Shown here: positions 1-8,633 of the stretch, one piece after another
How the letters are laid out: every line of letters begins with the position of its first letter
Position numbering within the stretch: the stretch's first letter is position 1
From: Geobacteraceae bacterium
Lineage (GTDB): Bacteria > Desulfobacterota > Desulfuromonadia > Geobacterales > Geobacteraceae
Direction of reading: 5' to 3'
Length of the DNA stretch: 64,000 nt
Assembly (NCBI GenBank): GCA_009773645.1
Contig: WSYB01000023.1
Coordinates: forward strand, 36,513-100,512
Position numbers and translations under genes: made by a program
The notes under the pieces: model-generated
The model's input: the letters and a program-made list of their open reading frames with translations, nothing else
What the model was told of the DNA's origin: nothing
Databases searched by the model: none

Positions 1-1116
1 GGAACGGGCGATTCCCGCCATTCTCTTCAATTCGTTCTTAGCCTGCAACAGGGCGATGGTGGGGGTATTGACGACCCTCCTGTCGATATACTTGGTGCGG
101 GGTTCCATATCGCTCCCCCCTTCTCTACCGGGGACAATAACGGTCGCCGACCTGGTGAAAAAACCGAGCAGGGGGAGAAAGACCATGGCGCTCAGAACAC
201 TGAATACCGTATGGGCGTTGGCTAAATGACGGGCGATATTGGGGCGCGTTCCCGGGGGAAAGTTTCCAGGGCTCACGTTAGTAATAGTAAATTCGGCTTC
301 GCCGGGAGATATGAGATGAACAATTTTCAAAAATAACGGAAAAAATAGGAGTACCACAACCACGGCGAAGGTATTGATAATGAAATAGACCAGCGCGGTC
401 CGTTTTGCGGCCAGGGTCCCGTTGATGCTTGCAATGACGGCAATAAGTGAAGTGCCGAGGACTTCACCGACAACCATTGCGACGCCGACCTCATAACCCA
501 AGAGTCCGCTTCCTGCCAGCGCGATTATGACTCCGGTTGCTGCGCTGCTGGATTGGATAAGAAAGGTAATAACGGCACCGGACAGCACCGCTGATATCCG
601 CCAGGAGAAAAACCGGTTTTGGAATCCCTGGTAAAGGGCTGTCTGGGTCAGAGGGACAAAACCGGTTTCCATTATCTGCAGGCCGAGAAAGACCAGCCCG
701 GCGCCGAGAAGGAGATCACCCACGTAGACCCATCTTCTTCTTCTGCCAAAGAACTTGAAAATAACACCAAAAAATATCACCGGCAGTGCGTAAAACGAGA
801 CCTTAAAGGCAATGAACTGGATTGCCAGGGTGGTGCCGATTCCAGTGCCGACGAGCACGCCCAGCGCTTGATAGAGGGAAATGAGTCCTGCGTTGACAAA
901 GCCAACGACAAGGATGGATGCGGCACTGCTGGATTGAAGCAAAGAGGCGAGACAGCTCCCCATGAGAGCTGCGCTTAAGCGGTTGCCGGTGGTTTTCTCA
1001 AGGGACTGCCGGAGTCGCTCACCGGCCAGTTTCTGGAGTCCCTCCGACATGAACTTCATGCCGAGGATGAAAAGTCCGAGTCCCCCAAGCGCCTCCCAAA
1101 GGAATGATTGAGGCAT
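1..1116 (-). CDS. Na/Pi cotransporter family protein (partial, C-terminus outside the window)
   Basis: This is an inner-membrane sodium-dependent phosphate cotransporter of the NptA/PF02690 type. Reading leftward from the ATG at 1116, the protein is open to the window edge for 372 codons without a stop. It begins MPQSFLWEALGGLGLF. The hallmark QSSSA motif occurs twice (LLQSSSAAS near residue 50 and LIQSSSAATG near residue 190), once in each of the two inverted membrane repeats of this family. Several hydrophobic helices follow. The part visible near the window start is hydrophilic and could lead into a PhoU-like C-terminal domain, but that lies outside. The family assignment is firm; the ion and substrate are inferred from the family. 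Confidence 0.88.
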   Translation of the reverse strand, partial: MPQSFLWEALGGLGLFILGMKFMSEGLQKLAGERLRQSLEKTTGNRLSAALMGSCLASLLQSSSAASILVVGFVNAGLISLYQALGVLVGTGIGTTLAIQFIAFKVSFYALPVIFFGVIFKFFGRRRRWVYVGDLLLGAGLVFLGLQIMETGFVPLTQTALYQGFQNRFFSWRISAVLSGAVITFLIQSSSAATGVIIALAGSGLLGYEVGVAMVVGEVLGTSLIAVIASINGTLAAKRTALVYFIINTFAVVVVLLFFPLFLKIVHLISPGEAEFTITNVSPGNFPPGTRPNIARHLANAHTVFSVLSAMVFLPLLGFFTRSATVIVPGREGGSDMEPRTKYIDRRVVNTPTIALLQAKNELKRMAGIARS

Positions 1117-1161
1117 AGGAGTTATTCTCCGTGACTAACTGGCGGTTTCGTAAAGAAGCCG

Positions 1162-1800
1162 TTATTTTTTGATTTTAAAGGGAAACACGAAGTCAGGAGC
1201 GGCTGATTTCGAGGTGCGTTTTTTGTAAACCAACAGTTTAACTTCCTTCTTATCGTTCAAATCAATCCTGAAATAGACGAGACCGGCAACCTTGGCCTTC
1301 GGGATAATCGACCCGCCGGTGATGGCTTTGGTATAGATATCCTGCGGATATATTTCGTAGAAATAAGGGATTTGAGAGTTGAAACTGTTATAAAACGAGG
1401 ATTTTTCATAGTCTTCCAGATAATAGAAGCCCACATACGGATAGGGTATCAGATAATAGGAGTCTTTGGATACTATCTCCTTCACCTTTTCGGGAGTCAG
1501 GGGGGTGTATTGCCGGCTTTCGTTGTCGATGAGTAAAAAAGAGTCTGCGTCAAAAATGATTTCATCGTCGGTCTGGTTGTCGATCAATACGGAAAACGCA
1601 GAGACGGTTCCTTCAAGGTTATAGGAGTAAAGTTCCGTATCCGCGCCCCTAACCGTAATGGCTATGCCGCCTTTCGTAATGGTCTGGGAATTGTCCTTTG
1701 AATTTACGACCCCTGATTCAACCGGTTCGGGAATGACTTTTAAAGCGCATCCGTACGTACAGATGGCGGCGATTACAATAACAATGAACGTTTTTTTCAT
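1162..1800 (-). CDS. Putative lipoprotein, unknown function
   Basis: A 212-residue exported protein that I cannot assign to a named family. The ATG at 1800 is preferred over an upstream in-frame start at 1848 because a GGAGG lies 8 bases before it and the protein then begins with a clean signal sequence (MKKTFIVIVIAAICTYGC). Cys20 could be the lipidation site, although TYGC is a weak lipobox. The mature part reads as a beta-rich domain with a conserved-looking segment around FSVLIDNQTDDEIIFD, as in extracellular immunoglobulin-like or DUF4352-like folds; that comparison is a guess. It is followed on the same strand by other envelope genes only in the sense that 1858-3888 lie just upstream, which suggests one envelope-related operon. 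Confidence 0.7.
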   Translation of the reverse strand: MKKTFIVIVIAAICTYGCALKVIPEPVESGVVNSKDNSQTITKGGIAITVRGADTELYSYNLEGTVSAFSVLIDNQTDDEIIFDADSFLLIDNESRQYTPLTPEKVKEIVSKDSYYLIPYPYVGFYYLEDYEKSSFYNSFNSQIPYFYEIYPQDIYTKAITGGSIIPKAKVAGLVYFRIDLNDKKEVKLLVYKKRTSKSAAPDFVFPFKIKK

Positions 1801-1857
1801 ATGATGGTTACCTCCCCGATTATCATCACACCATCCTGCAACGGGCACGTATTCATA

Positions 1858-2325
1858 TCACGGTGCACCTGTATTTTGTCCGGCCATATCTGATGTACTA
1901 TCGATTATTTCTTCCGAAAGTTCATTTGGATAGAGAACAATCCGGACAACATGACGGTTGCCGGATAAAATTTTATCATCCATGGCGCCTATATACAAGT
2001 CGAGCCGCAGGTGGTGCTTCATTAAGAGATAGAGTCTGACCTCTTTTGCCAGATAAAAAGAATTGACGATATATTCTTCTCTGTTGTTATCATAAGCCCA
2101 TCGTCCTTCTATTTTTACAAGCTTCCTCTTCCCCAGTTTTTTCAGTTTGGGAACCAGCGCGTCAATCTCCCGCTTTGTGTGACCGACAATCTTGTAATCA
2201 TTTGTATAAAAATGGACCAGACCGATTATTTTGCAGCCGGTTGGGACCGAGCCCGCATCCTCTTTTGCAGCGGCAATCGAAGCGGAAATCAGTGATAAAA
2301 GTATGGTCATGCACAACCGTTTCAT
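1858..2325 (-). CDS. Secreted protein with a degenerate OmpA-like domain
   Basis: A 155-residue protein with an N-terminal signal peptide (MKRLCMTILLSLISASIAAA). Residues 30-135 have the layout of an OmpA C-terminal peptidoglycan-binding domain: a first strand (IIGLVHFYTNDYKI), a helix, a VKIEGRWAYD segment in place of the usual GHTD strand, and a last RIVLYP strand. The classic NxxLSxxRA helix is replaced by a divergent one, so peptidoglycan binding is uncertain. It lies 3 bases downstream of a true OmpA-family gene, so the pair is probably co-transcribed and may act on the same envelope structure. The domain call is inferred from pattern rather than strong motif identity. Confidence 0.65.
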   Translation of the reverse strand: MKRLCMTILLSLISASIAAAKEDAGSVPTGCKIIGLVHFYTNDYKIVGHTKREIDALVPKLKKLGKRKLVKIEGRWAYDNNREEYIVNSFYLAKEVRLYLLMKHHLRLDLYIGAMDDKILSGNRHVVRIVLYPNELSEEIIDSTSDMAGQNTGAP

Positions 2326-2328
2326 TGC

Positions 2329-3888
2329 CTATTCCCGAGGTACAAGAAAAAGGATTTCGAAACGGCGGTTAATTCTTCTCCCCTCTGTAGTCGCGTTATC
2401 GGCTAATAGTTTCGATTTTCCCATCCCTTTTACAAAGACGCGCCCAGGCTCGATCCCTTCCCTGGTAATGAGATATGCGGCAACGGCAATGGCGCGTTTG
2501 AGCGACAGATCCACGTTGTACTTATCCGATCCTATACCATCGGAATGACCGTCGATTCTCAGATAGGCCCATGTTTTATCGTTACGGATCTGTTCCGCCA
2601 CCTCGGAAAGGGATTTTTTCACTTCGTCTGTGAGTTCCATCTGCCCATACTCAAACATTACATCAGGGAAACGGAATTTTCTGATAACCTTCGTTTTTTG
2701 AGGCAACTGGGAAAGTTTTGCTGAAGCTACCTCCACCTTATCACCCTTGACGTCAATAGCGTAAAGCGGTGTCTCCCCCTCACCAATGACATTCGTAACG
2801 GCAGCGTCAATGCGGGAAACGGGAAGTTCTTCCTTAAGGCGGTCCTTTGAAGGGACCTCCTGAGTCGGAACCGGCGGAACTGCAGAGGGTAACACGACAG
2901 GGGTCGCAGGAGGCTGAGGCGGGACTATGATCTGTCCGTATGGTCTTATTATGATCTCTTCCTGGTCCGGATCAACCGGCACTTCAAGTTTACTGGCAGG
3001 TACGGCCGGCGCAGACGACTTCACCATCAACGGCGTAAGGGGGATAATCTTTACCGGTTTTACAACTTCTTGCTTCTTTTCCTTCTTGTCAGCGGAACCT
3101 GCCAGAGTTGGCACCGGTTTTATATACGTGCCGATCCCCTGGCAGGTTGAAAAACCGACAATCGCTCGCCAGTCAGGAGCAGCCGAAGAAAAACCAACCC
3201 CGCCGGCAATGTTGAACGTGAGATGGGGTGAAAGGTAATACTGAAAACCGACTGAACCTTCAAGGGGGTCGTTCTGGGTTCTGTCACGATTTCTGTTGCC
3301 GACTATTTCCAGCGTGAGCTTGGTCCTCGAAGTGGGTGAAATTTCCACCCCTCCACCATAGAGGGTTTCCTTTTCGAAGGCTTTACCCGGTGGGGTTCCT
3401 GGGGAAAGATAGCCACCATAGAGATGCATGCCGATCCTGTCGGTTTTCAGGGAGGCAATAAGACGCCCGCCGATATCAGTAACGCCGTCCAGGCCGGGAT
3501 CATCGGAGATATGTCTCTGTACGAAAATATCCGCAGCGAGCTTTATGGCGGAATTTCTTTTCCCCCAGAATCTCAACTTCGTACCCAGATCGGCGGTGCC
3601 CCTGCCGGAACGGTCTTCCTGCCCGTTTAACAGGAGGTTCGGATAGGTTCCATATGCTTCCCAGAATGAACCTATCCCGAGGGTCAATGCAACAGGCATT
3701 ATTATGGCGTGTTTGTCATTTTTCTTGTTGAGGTTGCCCCATAGGCCTACACAAATATTGCCTGAATCCAGAGTGTCGGCTGTAGGAACGGATATAAGAC
3801 CGGTAACGCCCGTCTGAGTAGGATTGGCGGAGGACAGCGCTGGCTGAAGGAGGATTAATGTAATAATAATGGCAAGAAATCGTTTCAT
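2329..3888 (-). CDS. OmpA-family outer membrane protein with proline-rich linker
   Basis: An approximately 519-residue protein. The signal peptide (MKRFLAIIITLILLQ...SSA) is followed by a predicted beta-barrel region (about residues 25-260), then a Pro/Val-rich linker (about 270-370), then a C-terminal OmpA domain (about 395-515). That last domain has the expected DGHSDGIGSDKYNVDLSLKRA core and an NRRFEI end, so it should bind peptidoglycan and tether the outer membrane. The ATG at 3888 gives the best signal peptide; an in-frame TTG at 3909 is possible and neither has a strong ribosome binding site. The barrel part resembles YjbH/porin-like domains seen with exopolysaccharide genes, but that is a loose comparison. 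Confidence 0.82.
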   Translation of the reverse strand: MKRFLAIIITLILLQPALSSANPTQTGVTGLISVPTADTLDSGNICVGLWGNLNKKNDKHAIIMPVALTLGIGSFWEAYGTYPNLLLNGQEDRSGRGTADLGTKLRFWGKRNSAIKLAADIFVQRHISDDPGLDGVTDIGGRLIASLKTDRIGMHLYGGYLSPGTPPGKAFEKETLYGGGVEISPTSRTKLTLEIVGNRNRDRTQNDPLEGSVGFQYYLSPHLTFNIAGGVGFSSAAPDWRAIVGFSTCQGIGTYIKPVPTLAGSADKKEKKQEVVKPVKIIPLTPLMVKSSAPAVPASKLEVPVDPDQEEIIIRPYGQIIVPPQPPATPVVLPSAVPPVPTQEVPSKDRLKEELPVSRIDAAVTNVIGEGETPLYAIDVKGDKVEVASAKLSQLPQKTKVIRKFRFPDVMFEYGQMELTDEVKKSLSEVAEQIRNDKTWAYLRIDGHSDGIGSDKYNVDLSLKRAIAVAAYLITREGIEPGRVFVKGMGKSKLLADNATTEGRRINRRFEILFLVPRE

Positions 3889-4010
3889 GGATAAATGTAA
3901 TCGGTTCAATCAATCAAAACATAAATGCTCGCATGCAGCGTTACAGGCATTTATAGCAATAACAGATTGCTTCCTTAAAATGAATACCATCTAAGATGCC
4001 GCAATAAAAT

Positions 4011-4286
4011 CTACTTGGCAACCCTTTCCTTTAATTCTTTCCCCACTTTAAAAAACGGAAGCTTTTTCGGTTTTACCTTAATGGACTCCCCTGTTTTCGG
4101 GTTTCTGCCGGTATAGGCCTTGTATTCATTGACGACAAAGCTGCCAAAACCCCGTATTTCAATGCGATCACCCGAAATCAAGGCATTCGTCATGGAATCG
4201 AAAATAGTATTAACTATTTCCTCCGCTTTTTTGTAAGAAAGACCTTTTTGGGCAGCGAGAGCTTCTATCAGTTCGGACTTATTCAT
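4011..4286 (-). CDS. HU/IHF family nucleoid DNA-binding protein
   Basis: A 91-residue histone-like protein that bends DNA as a homo- or heterodimer. The ATG at 4286 has GGAGG 8 bases upstream, which makes it better than the in-frame start at 4307. The sequence shows the whole family pattern: an N-terminal helical dimerisation part (MNKSELIEALAAQKGLSYKK), the RIEIRGFGSF turn, and the DNA-binding arm with GRNPKTGESI and the intercalating-proline position (RNP). The length matches HU and the IHF subunits. The spacing and the ENP/RNP context do not let me separate HU from IHF-beta. Confidence 0.95.
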   Translation of the reverse strand: MNKSELIEALAAQKGLSYKKAEEIVNTIFDSMTNALISGDRIEIRGFGSFVVNEYKAYTGRNPKTGESIKVKPKKLPFFKVGKELKERVAK

Positions 4287-4388
4287 AAAACCAGCCTCCA
4301 CATTCAAAAATCAAAGAATTGGATTTAACGACATTTCCGACTATTGTTGGCAATGAAAGGTTAGATATATTTTAGAACCGCAAAGAAG

Positions 4389-5411
4389 TCAACAGCAACC
4401 CTTCAAAAATTGCTTAAAAAGATACGCGGCCTCTTCTGAACGGCCTTGCCTTTCCATTAAGGGAATCAGCTTTTCAGCAGCTGCCCTGGCAACCTTAGGT
4501 ATGGCAAGGGCGATTGAGTAACTCTCGATAGCCATGTCGTCGGCACCCGACAACAGATAAACGTCGCCCCGCAGCACCACGGCCTGCTCCATCAGCAACC
4601 CCATATCTATCATATGATTGAGAAGGGGGATGGTTTCTGAAAAGCGCCCGGCGTCAATCAAAAGTTGCACAAGCCCCAAATAACAAAGCGCATTCTCCCC
4701 ATTCAACTCGATCGCCCGGCGAAGAAGCCTTTCGCAGTCCGCCAACCTGCCGCTTCTGTAATTGATCGAGGCAATTTCATAGAGTAGTATATCGTTCTCG
4801 CCCTCAGACAATAACTCGGTGAAAACCTTGAGACCGGCATCCTCTTCACCTTCATGGGTCAGCAGATATCCATATGCAAATTTCTTTCCCAACGCAGCAT
4901 AACGGCCCGGCAGCAAATCCGGAAGCGTCTGGATAAGGAGTTCAAATCTGTCCTCAGCGGTCAGTTGACCGTCCTTAACATTGCCGGCCTCGGCGGCTTT
5001 GTCCGGACTGCTCACACAGGAGATACAGTTATGATTCATTTCCTTTGGGCTTGATGAAACGTCAGCCGGCGCAGCTGACCCCATGAGGTTTTCAGCCTTT
5101 TCCCTGATTGTTACGTCTTCTGCCAGCTCATTAACCAGATTGAGATGCTCTCTCGCCTTTGCAAAATCACGCCGGCTCAAGGCATGCTCGGCCTCAGCCA
5201 GATTTATCAGCCCCAGTCTGTTGCCCGTTTCGGTCAATTTATTTCGTACATAAGCCTCAGCTGAGCCGGCATCGTCAGGACAGCTTGCCAGCCTCTGCAT
5301 GGCTTCGTAAAAAGCATTTCTGGCGTCGGCAAACCGTTCCTCCTCCAGAAATTTCTCACCTTTTCCAACATAGAAACGGTAATCCTTGTTAAATAGTTTC
5401 TTGAAGAACAT
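4389..5411 (-). CDS. TPR-repeat protein
   Basis: A 340-residue, mostly helical cytoplasmic protein. The N-terminal part (residues 1-110) has a KGEKFLEEERFADARNAFYEA repeat-like helix pair. The C-terminal part (about 180-335) contains several tetratricopeptide-like units such as ILLYEIASINYRSGRLADCERL and NALCYLGLVQLLIDAGRFSE. Between them is a linker with CISC. There is no signal peptide. TPR arrays mediate protein-protein contacts, so no reaction is implied. GGAGG lies 4 bases before the ATG. It sits 15 bases downstream of the RlmD-type methyltransferase gene and is probably in the same transcript. Confidence 0.8.
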   Translation of the reverse strand: MFFKKLFNKDYRFYVGKGEKFLEEERFADARNAFYEAMQRLASCPDDAGSAEAYVRNKLTETGNRLGLINLAEAEHALSRRDFAKAREHLNLVNELAEDVTIREKAENLMGSAAPADVSSSPKEMNHNCISCVSSPDKAAEAGNVKDGQLTAEDRFELLIQTLPDLLPGRYAALGKKFAYGYLLTHEGEEDAGLKVFTELLSEGENDILLYEIASINYRSGRLADCERLLRRAIELNGENALCYLGLVQLLIDAGRFSETIPLLNHMIDMGLLMEQAVVLRGDVYLLSGADDMAIESYSIALAIPKVARAAAEKLIPLMERQGRSEEAAYLFKQFLKGCC

Positions 5412-5426
5412 GAACCCTCCAGGATT

Positions 5427-6770
5427 TCAGGTACTGACCTGCGCGTGTCTGTGTACCGGCTCCAGCATTGTCACGCTCTCAATGTGGTAGGTTTGCGGAA
5501 ACATGTCCACCGGCCGGCTCTTGACCACTTCATAGCCTGACTTCTTCAATATGCCGATATCTCTTCCCAAGGTGGCAGGATCACATGATACGTACAGGAT
5601 CGTTCTCGGCCCAAAGGCATGGATGTGGCCGACCACTTCCGCCGCACCTGTTCTGGGTGGGTCGAGCAGCACAACGTCAAATTTCTCACCGGCATCAGCC
5701 AGCTTTTTGACGCCTGCGGCCGCTTCAGAACAGAGGAATACGGCATTTTTCACTCCGTTTGTTTCACAGTTGCCAACGGCGTCCCTGATGGAGGGTTCAT
5801 ACTCCTCCAGACCGACTGTTGTCGCCGCGTTTCGGGCAAGCGGAATGGAAAAGTTGCCGTTCCCGCAATAAAGGTCAAGAACCCTCTCTCTGCCGGTCAG
5901 CCCCGCCCAACTGCAGACGGTGTCAATAAGGGCCACGTTCTGCCGATAATTAACCTGGGAAAAACCTCCCCGGCTGAAGAAGAGTCTTGTTTCGGGAACA
6001 CCGGAAAGGACATCTTCCGGAACCCCATAGGCGAGCCGCTCAATTCCGGCAACCTTTGTCAGAGTTGCCTTTCTTCCGCTCTGAAGAAATATCCCGTCAG
6101 CCGAGGAGAGAGTAATCAGGTTTTGTTGAAGAAACTGCACTATCTCCAGACGTCGGACGCCTATGTAATGAATTATGACAATGACTTTCCTGTCATCGCC
6201 CATCGCCGCATCGATCTGCGGGATCTTGTCGGGTTCGGGGAATTGCGCCATTAACGTGCGGAGCTCACCGATTATCCGGTTGACCGCGGGATGGGCAATG
6301 GCGCATATGTGAGGAATATCAACCACAAAATGGGACCCTCCCCTGTAAAAACCCAGGTGGGGCTCTCCGGCATTTGAGCGCAGTTTTAACTGGACCCTGG
6401 TCCGGTAACCGTAAGGTTCGGACGCAGGAATTATAGGCAGAATCCGGTCACTCTCCACCCGGCCGGATCGCCACAAAAGTTCCGAAAAAATTTCCTGCTT
6501 TGCGGCAAGCTGTCCTGAATATGACAGATGCTGCCAGTTACAACCACCGCATGTACCGAAAACCGGACAGGGCGGGGGTACCCGCAGGGATGATGGTTCC
6601 AGGAGTTCAAGCAGCTCTCCCTCAAGGTAAGAGCGCTTTTCCGAGCGAACCCGAATTTTAGCCATATCGCCGGGAGCGGTAAAAGGGACAAAACAGGCCT
6701 TCCCCTCAATGCGACCAAAACCTGAGCCGCCAAAAGCCAGTTTTTCTATATTTACAGCGGCTTCACGCAT
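5427..6770 (-). CDS. rlmD: 23S rRNA (uracil-5-)-methyltransferase, RlmD/RumA type
   Basis: A 447-residue SAM-dependent RNA m5U methyltransferase. An N-terminal TRAM-like domain (residues 1-60) is followed by a cysteine cluster CPVFGTCGGCNW (C-x5-C-x2-C), which binds a 4Fe-4S cluster in this family. A Rossmann methyltransferase fold follows, with VLDLYCGNGNFSIPLA (SAM binding), VVLLDPPRTG and the catalytic cysteine in YVSCDPATLGRD. The ATG at 6770 overlaps the end of the upstream gene by 8 bases; an in-frame GTG at 6782 is an alternative. The TrmA/RumA family is certain. The exact target uridine (U1939 for RlmD, U747 for RlmC) is not decided by sequence alone. Confidence 0.9.
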   Translation of the reverse strand: MREAAVNIEKLAFGGSGFGRIEGKACFVPFTAPGDMAKIRVRSEKRSYLEGELLELLEPSSLRVPPPCPVFGTCGGCNWQHLSYSGQLAAKQEIFSELLWRSGRVESDRILPIIPASEPYGYRTRVQLKLRSNAGEPHLGFYRGGSHFVVDIPHICAIAHPAVNRIIGELRTLMAQFPEPDKIPQIDAAMGDDRKVIVIIHYIGVRRLEIVQFLQQNLITLSSADGIFLQSGRKATLTKVAGIERLAYGVPEDVLSGVPETRLFFSRGGFSQVNYRQNVALIDTVCSWAGLTGRERVLDLYCGNGNFSIPLARNAATTVGLEEYEPSIRDAVGNCETNGVKNAVFLCSEAAAGVKKLADAGEKFDVVLLDPPRTGAAEVVGHIHAFGPRTILYVSCDPATLGRDIGILKKSGYEVVKSRPVDMFPQTYHIESVTMLEPVHRHAQVST

Positions 6771-7161
6771 CAGAACCCGCACGACCGGCAGGAGACCCTC
6801 CCCGTTTTCGTTTGACCCTGGTTATTTCTGTGATCACCAGCTTCCGGGGAAATGCGGCAGCTGCAAAGTAGGGGAGGGAATGATCTTCAAAATCTGCCGT
6901 AAGCCTTTCCAGCACCCTCTCGATTTCCGTCGAAGGGACCCCCATCTTCTCCACAACGCGGCGATAGACCACCGAATCTCCGAGCATGGCTCTGGCTTCC
7001 GCCAAGGCTGCCTGATCCGAAAAATATTCTGCGCGGACCGGGATTTCACAAAGTATTTCCAGCTTCACCCGATAAATATCGCCGTAATACCGGCAAGTTT
7101 GATTGTAGAAGCGGAGAGTCAGGCCGTTTGCAAGGGTGATTTCCCGGATGAGGTTGTCCAT
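6763..7161 (-). CDS. Conserved hypothetical protein
   Basis: A 132-residue soluble protein of unknown function. It starts MDNLIREITLANGLTLRFYNQT and is rich in conserved-looking aromatic and charged residues. It has no signal peptide or membrane segment, and its C-terminus is basic (RVKRKRGGSPAGRAG). It overlaps the start of the methyltransferase gene, so the two are probably translationally coupled. This kind of short ORF next to rumA-like genes is familiar to me from Geobacter genomes, but I know no function. Confidence 0.65.
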   Translation of the reverse strand: MDNLIREITLANGLTLRFYNQTCRYYGDIYRVKLEILCEIPVRAEYFSDQAALAEARAMLGDSVVYRRVVEKMGVPSTEIERVLERLTADFEDHSLPYFAAAAFPRKLVITEITRVKRKRGGSPAGRAGSDA

Positions 7162-7304
7162 GTGGCGGTGCTATCCTTCCAGACCCGGTAATGAACCGGT
7201 TTTGCTCCCAAATGCCGGGGATTCGATACCCGTGCACAGGCGGGGTGATAGCTTGAAAATAATACGCTTTTCACCTTCTTGTAAAGGCTTTTCTGCAAGG
7301 AATA

Positions 7305-8633
7305 TTATTGACGGATGTCGGCAACAAATCCGGAGATGATCGCTCGTAAAGGCGCTTCCTTCTGTTCTGCAATATCGTAAAAAACCCGATTGACCGGCTT
7401 GGTGAACGACATCAACCGTTCGATGTCGATGGGAGTGGCTGATAGCACCATGTCACAGGGGACAGCCTCTATGGTTCGCCGCAGTTCTTCGATCTGATCG
7501 TCACGATACCCCATGGCCGGGAGCACGGGGCCTATATGCGGGTAGGTGCGGAAGACTTCGGCTATGGAGCCTGCCGCATAGGGACGGGGATCGATAATCC
7601 TGCCGGCGCCGAATTTCCCGGCGGCGGCAAAACCCGCCCCGTTCGGCATCTTGCCGTGGGTTATGGTCGGTCCGTCTTCCACCACCAGGACAGACTTGCC
7701 TTTAATGGCCACAGGATCTGACACCGTTATTTCCGAGTCAGTCTTTACGAGGAGAGCAGAGGGGTTCAGGGCGGCGACCGTCTGTTCGAGCGCCTGAATG
7801 TTTGCAGCCAGAGCGGCGTTTGTCTTGTTTATGACGACAACCTGTGCCCTGCGCAGATTTACCTCGCCGGGGAAATATGCGGTTTCGTCGCCGATCCGGA
7901 GCGGGTCCACGACGGTTATTTCCATATCGGGACGAAAAAAGGAGAAGTCGTTGTTGCCGCCGTCCCAGATGATCACCTCCCCTTCCCGTTCGGCGCGGCG
8001 CAGAATTCTCTTGTAGTCGATCCCTGCATAGACCACCACGCCGTGGGAGAGGAGCGGTTCAAACTCTTCACGCTCCTCTATGGTGCAATGGTAAAGGGTA
8101 AGGTCTTCCAGACTTTCGAAGCGTTCCACCGACTGGGCAGAGAGGTTGCCATAGGGCATCGGATGCCGCACCACAACCGGTTTTATCCCCATTTCAGACA
8201 GCATGTCGCAGAGATACCGCGTAATTTCACTCTTGCCGCAGCCGGTCCGAACGGCGCAGACAGAGATAACGGGCTTTCTGCTCTTCAACATGGTGGCATC
8301 CGGTCCGAGCAGTCGGAAGTCCGCTCCCGCAGCCATAACCTGTGAAGCCTTGTGCATCAACTCGCTGTAAGCAACATCGCTGTAGGAAAAAACTACCTGG
8401 TTGATCCGCTGCCTTTTAATCAGCTCGTCGAGCTTTGATTCGTCATGAATGGGGATGCCCCGGGGGTAGAGCCTGCCGGCCAGTGAGGGGGGGTAGATGC
8501 GGTCGGCAATGTATGGAATCTGAGCGGCGGTAAAGGCGACCACCCGAAAGGCGGGATTATCGCGGAAGCAGACGTTGAAGTTGTGGAAGTCGCGTCCCGC
8601 TGCCCCCATGATGACAACCCGTTCCCGTTTCAT
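7305..8633 (-). CDS. Cyclic 2,3-diphosphoglycerate synthetase-like P-loop protein
   Basis: A 442-residue protein resembling archaeal cyclic 2,3-diphosphoglycerate synthetase (CpgS). The N-terminal part is Rossmann-like (VVIMGAAGRDFHNFNVCFRD). A P-loop-like AVRTGCGKSEITRYL near residue 140 probably binds nucleotide, followed by IIWDGGNNDFSFF and VVVINKTNAA, which resemble G-protein motifs. The ATG at 8633 has GGAGG 5 bases upstream and overlaps the previous stop in ATGA, so translation is coupled to the aminotransferase. CpgS makes a thermoprotectant in methanogens; that role is unlikely in a mesophile. Its bacterial partners here (aminotransferase, aldehyde dehydrogenase) point to an amino or keto acid pathway. 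Confidence 0.75.
   Translation of the reverse strand: MKRERVVIMGAAGRDFHNFNVCFRDNPAFRVVAFTAAQIPYIADRIYPPSLAGRLYPRGIPIHDESKLDELIKRQRINQVVFSYSDVAYSELMHKASQVMAAGADFRLLGPDATMLKSRKPVISVCAVRTGCGKSEITRYLCDMLSEMGIKPVVVRHPMPYGNLSAQSVERFESLEDLTLYHCTIEEREEFEPLLSHGVVVYAGIDYKRILRRAEREGEVIIWDGGNNDFSFFRPDMEITVVDPLRIGDETAYFPGEVNLRRAQVVVINKTNAALAANIQALEQTVAALNPSALLVKTDSEITVSDPVAIKGKSVLVVEDGPTITHGKMPNGAGFAAAGKFGAGRIIDPRPYAAGSIAEVFRTYPHIGPVLPAMGYRDDQIEELRRTIEAVPCDMVLSATPIDIERLMSFTKPVNRVFYDIAEQKEAPLRAIISGFVADIRQ

Noticed and set aside
619..978. A 119-codon rightward ORF
   Set aside because: It is antisense to the Na/Pi cotransporter, whose motifs are clear on the other strand.
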